A stretch of 64,000 bases of DNA from positions 124,001 through 188,000 of the forward strand of contig CALYQD010000003.1 of NCBI GenBank assembly GCA_945280365.1, written 5' to 3'. Below the pieces are notes generated by a model. It saw only the letters and a list, made by a program, of their open reading frames with translations, was not told the origin of the DNA and searched no databases. Each line of letters starts with the position of its first letter. The first letter of the stretch is position 1. The position numbers and the translations under genes are program-made. Below, piece by piece: positions 63,027 through 64,000 of this stretch. Source of the DNA: an uncultured Apibacter sp. GTDB lineage: Bacteria; Bacteroidota; Bacteroidia; Flavobacteriales; Weeksellaceae.

Positions 63027-63563
63027 TTACTCATTAACTTTTTCTTTATACACATCTTTCTCTTTAGAAGAAAGTTCTTTAATTCCATATCGATCAGAAT
63101 TAGTAATTTCCATTTCGTCTAATATATCTACTAAGTTTTTATAACTTGAGTCATCTGTAGGTTTTATTATAACAGTGAATTTACTTTGATCTGCTTGTTT
63201 CTGAGCTCGTAATATTTCTTTACGAATTCCATCTTTAGAATAGTCAGATTTAATCAAAGTCGAAGTGTTTAGATCTTTCTGTTCCTGTTGATGCCAATAT
63301 ATTTGATCGTCTTTTCCTAAAATTATAGTTAAGGAATTTTTAGTTTTAATTTCTGGAATATTGGAAGGTGGAATTTCAACCTTAGGTGGCATATTTAAAT
63401 GCATAATATTAGGTTTACTGAACGTTGTTGTAAACATGAAAAATGTTATTAAAAGGAAACCTAAATCACACATAGGTGCCATATCAACATTAAGGTTCAT
63501 TTTTTTAGCTCTTACCTTTCCATCTCCTTTTCCACTAGTACTTGTATCTACGCCTGCTGACAT
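63027..63563 (-). CDS. exbD: Biopolymer transporter ExbD (second copy)
   Basis: A 178-residue partner of ExbB and TonB. The membrane helix with the proton-pathway aspartate is in NVDMAPMCDLGFLLITFFMF; the periplasmic domain follows (SLTIILGKDDQIYWHQQEQ, FTVIIKPTDDSSYKNLVDIL). The N-terminal ~20 residues (TSTSGKGDGKVRAKK) are the usual cytoplasmic stretch. Typical Bacteroidota order exbB-exbD-exbD-tonB. Confidence 0.92.
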   Translation of the reverse strand: MSAGVDTSTSGKGDGKVRAKKMNLNVDMAPMCDLGFLLITFFMFTTTFSKPNIMHLNMPPKVEIPPSNIPEIKTKNSLTIILGKDDQIYWHQQEQKDLNTSTLIKSDYSKDGIRKEILRAQKQADQSKFTVIIKPTDDSSYKNLVDILDEMEITNSDRYGIKELSSKEKDVYKEKVNE

Positions 63564-63599
63564 ATTTTCTTATTCATTAATGGGTTTAATTTAATTACA

Positions 63600-64000
63600 T
63601 TATTCCGGTTTATTTTCGGCAGATGTAATTAATTGAAATTTATTCATATTCTTTTCCTGTAATCTTGCCAAAAGATTTTTAAAAACAGGGTATTGCGTAT
63701 TTACGTCACCTTTAATTCCTAAATCTAATGAGTCACCGTTTTTCTTAGCTAGTTCTCTAGCTTCAAAGACCCAATCGGTAATTTCAGGTTTAGCACTGTC
63801 TGCAGGAATTCCTGGAACATTAACTGACTCTCTTCGTCCTTCCGGTATATTTAAATATTGTTTAAGTCCGGTAATTGATACTCCAAAATCGGTTAAATTT
63901 CTAAACTCTCTTTTTTCATGATCCGTAAAATTGATACCGTACTTCTTTCCCATTGCTTCTAATAATTGAATTTTATATTTTTCTTCATCCATTGAGAAGT
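63600..64000 (-). CDS. exbD: Biopolymer transporter ExbD (first copy), N-terminus outside the window
   Basis: The visible ~133 codons are the C-terminal, periplasmic part of an ExbD protein: LLEAMGKKYGINFT, FGVSITGLKQYLNIPEGRRE, GIPADSAKPEITDWVFEAR, and NTQYPVFKNLLARLQEKNMN. The ATG at 63992 is probably internal, because the frame stays open to the window edge (F-S before it) and the membrane helix with the ExbD aspartate has not appeared. The rest, and probably exbB, lie to the right. It is followed by the second exbD after 36 bases. Confidence 0.85.
   Translation of the reverse strand, partial: FSMDEEKYKIQLLEAMGKKYGINFTDHEKREFRNLTDFGVSITGLKQYLNIPEGRRESVNVPGIPADSAKPEITDWVFEARELAKKNGDSLDLGIKGDVNTQYPVFKNLLARLQEKNMNKFQLITSAENKPE

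Noticed and set aside
1..64000. tRNA genes, rRNA genes, CRISPR arrays and intact insertion sequences
   Set aside because: I looked through the intergenic regions for cloverleaf-like patterns, regular repeats with spacers, and transposase motifs with terminal repeats and found none that could be supported.

Overview
The window is AT-rich (roughly 70% A+T by eye) and, apart from its left edge, reads as a chromosomal segment of a low-GC Flavobacteriia bacterium of the Weeksellaceae type. The evidence is the Bacteroidota -7 promoter element TAnnTTTG in front of many genes, the near absence of Shine-Dalgarno sites, and Bacteroidota gene families and orders: DUF1599 / BT_3928-type DoxX protein / tpiA, DUF4199 next to a GT2 glycosyltransferase, TonB-ExbD-ExbD, Bacteroidota-type sdhCAB, and a TonB-dependent receptor with a carboxypeptidase-regulatory-like N-domain. 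A bee-gut relative such as Apibacter is my best guess. It is an inference from base composition and from the kind of foreign DNA at the left edge.

Positions 1 to about 2050 do not look flavobacterial. They hold the 3' part of an unrecognised membrane-protein gene and two decayed genes on the minus strand: a Cof-type HAD phosphatase and Hda, a DnaA-related regulator typical of proteobacteria. This looks like an eroded fragment from a low-GC gammaproteobacterium such as the Orbaceae, or a chimeric contig end. About 1.3 kb of extremely AT-rich, gene-free DNA follows (2060-3383).

From 3.4 to 26.8 kb lie mostly housekeeping genes: an outer-membrane beta-barrel protein, asparaginase, TrmH-type methyltransferase, an acetyltransferase, gyrB, tpiA with its conserved partners, an inserted acyltransferase, folP, serB, mtaB, alpha carbonic anhydrase, an MFS transporter, a trxB-recR-glycosyltransferase operon, an M14 carboxypeptidase divergent from an XRE regulator around a palindromic control region, rplS with a leader hairpin, an M48 protease and ychF. 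From 26.8 to 28.1 kb is a small accessory patch with a dead SMI1/KNR4 (SUKH) immunity-type gene and a hypothetical gene, probably a remnant of a polymorphic-toxin locus.

From 28 to 46 kb come a thioredoxin-fold protein, aroC, poxB, pheS, a dual cyclophilin-FKBP lipoprotein, an AraC/GyrI regulator, an operon of TonB-dependent receptor + rhodanese-thioredoxin fusion + Ntn-type amidohydrolase, then DUF4199 / GT2 / GIN-domain lipoprotein / phosphohexomutase. From 45.5 to 49.4 kb is an AraC-controlled flavin redox locus: membrane-anchored diflavin reductase, flavin-reductase-like lipoprotein, and a PepSY membrane protein disabled by a one-base deletion. The last 14.5 kb carries cysE-cysK, a coiled-coil protein with a degenerate zinc ribbon, a Nif3-like protein, rpsF-rpsR-rplI, aroB, a membrane zinc peptidase, an acetyltransferase, sdhCAB, and tonB-exbD-exbD running off the right edge.

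Many units end in clear intrinsic hairpin terminators. No tRNA, rRNA, CRISPR array or intact insertion sequence was seen. The best candidates for something undescribed are the split flavin redox locus, the receptor/rhodanese-thioredoxin/amidohydrolase operon, and the palindromic divergent promoter between the M14 and XRE genes.
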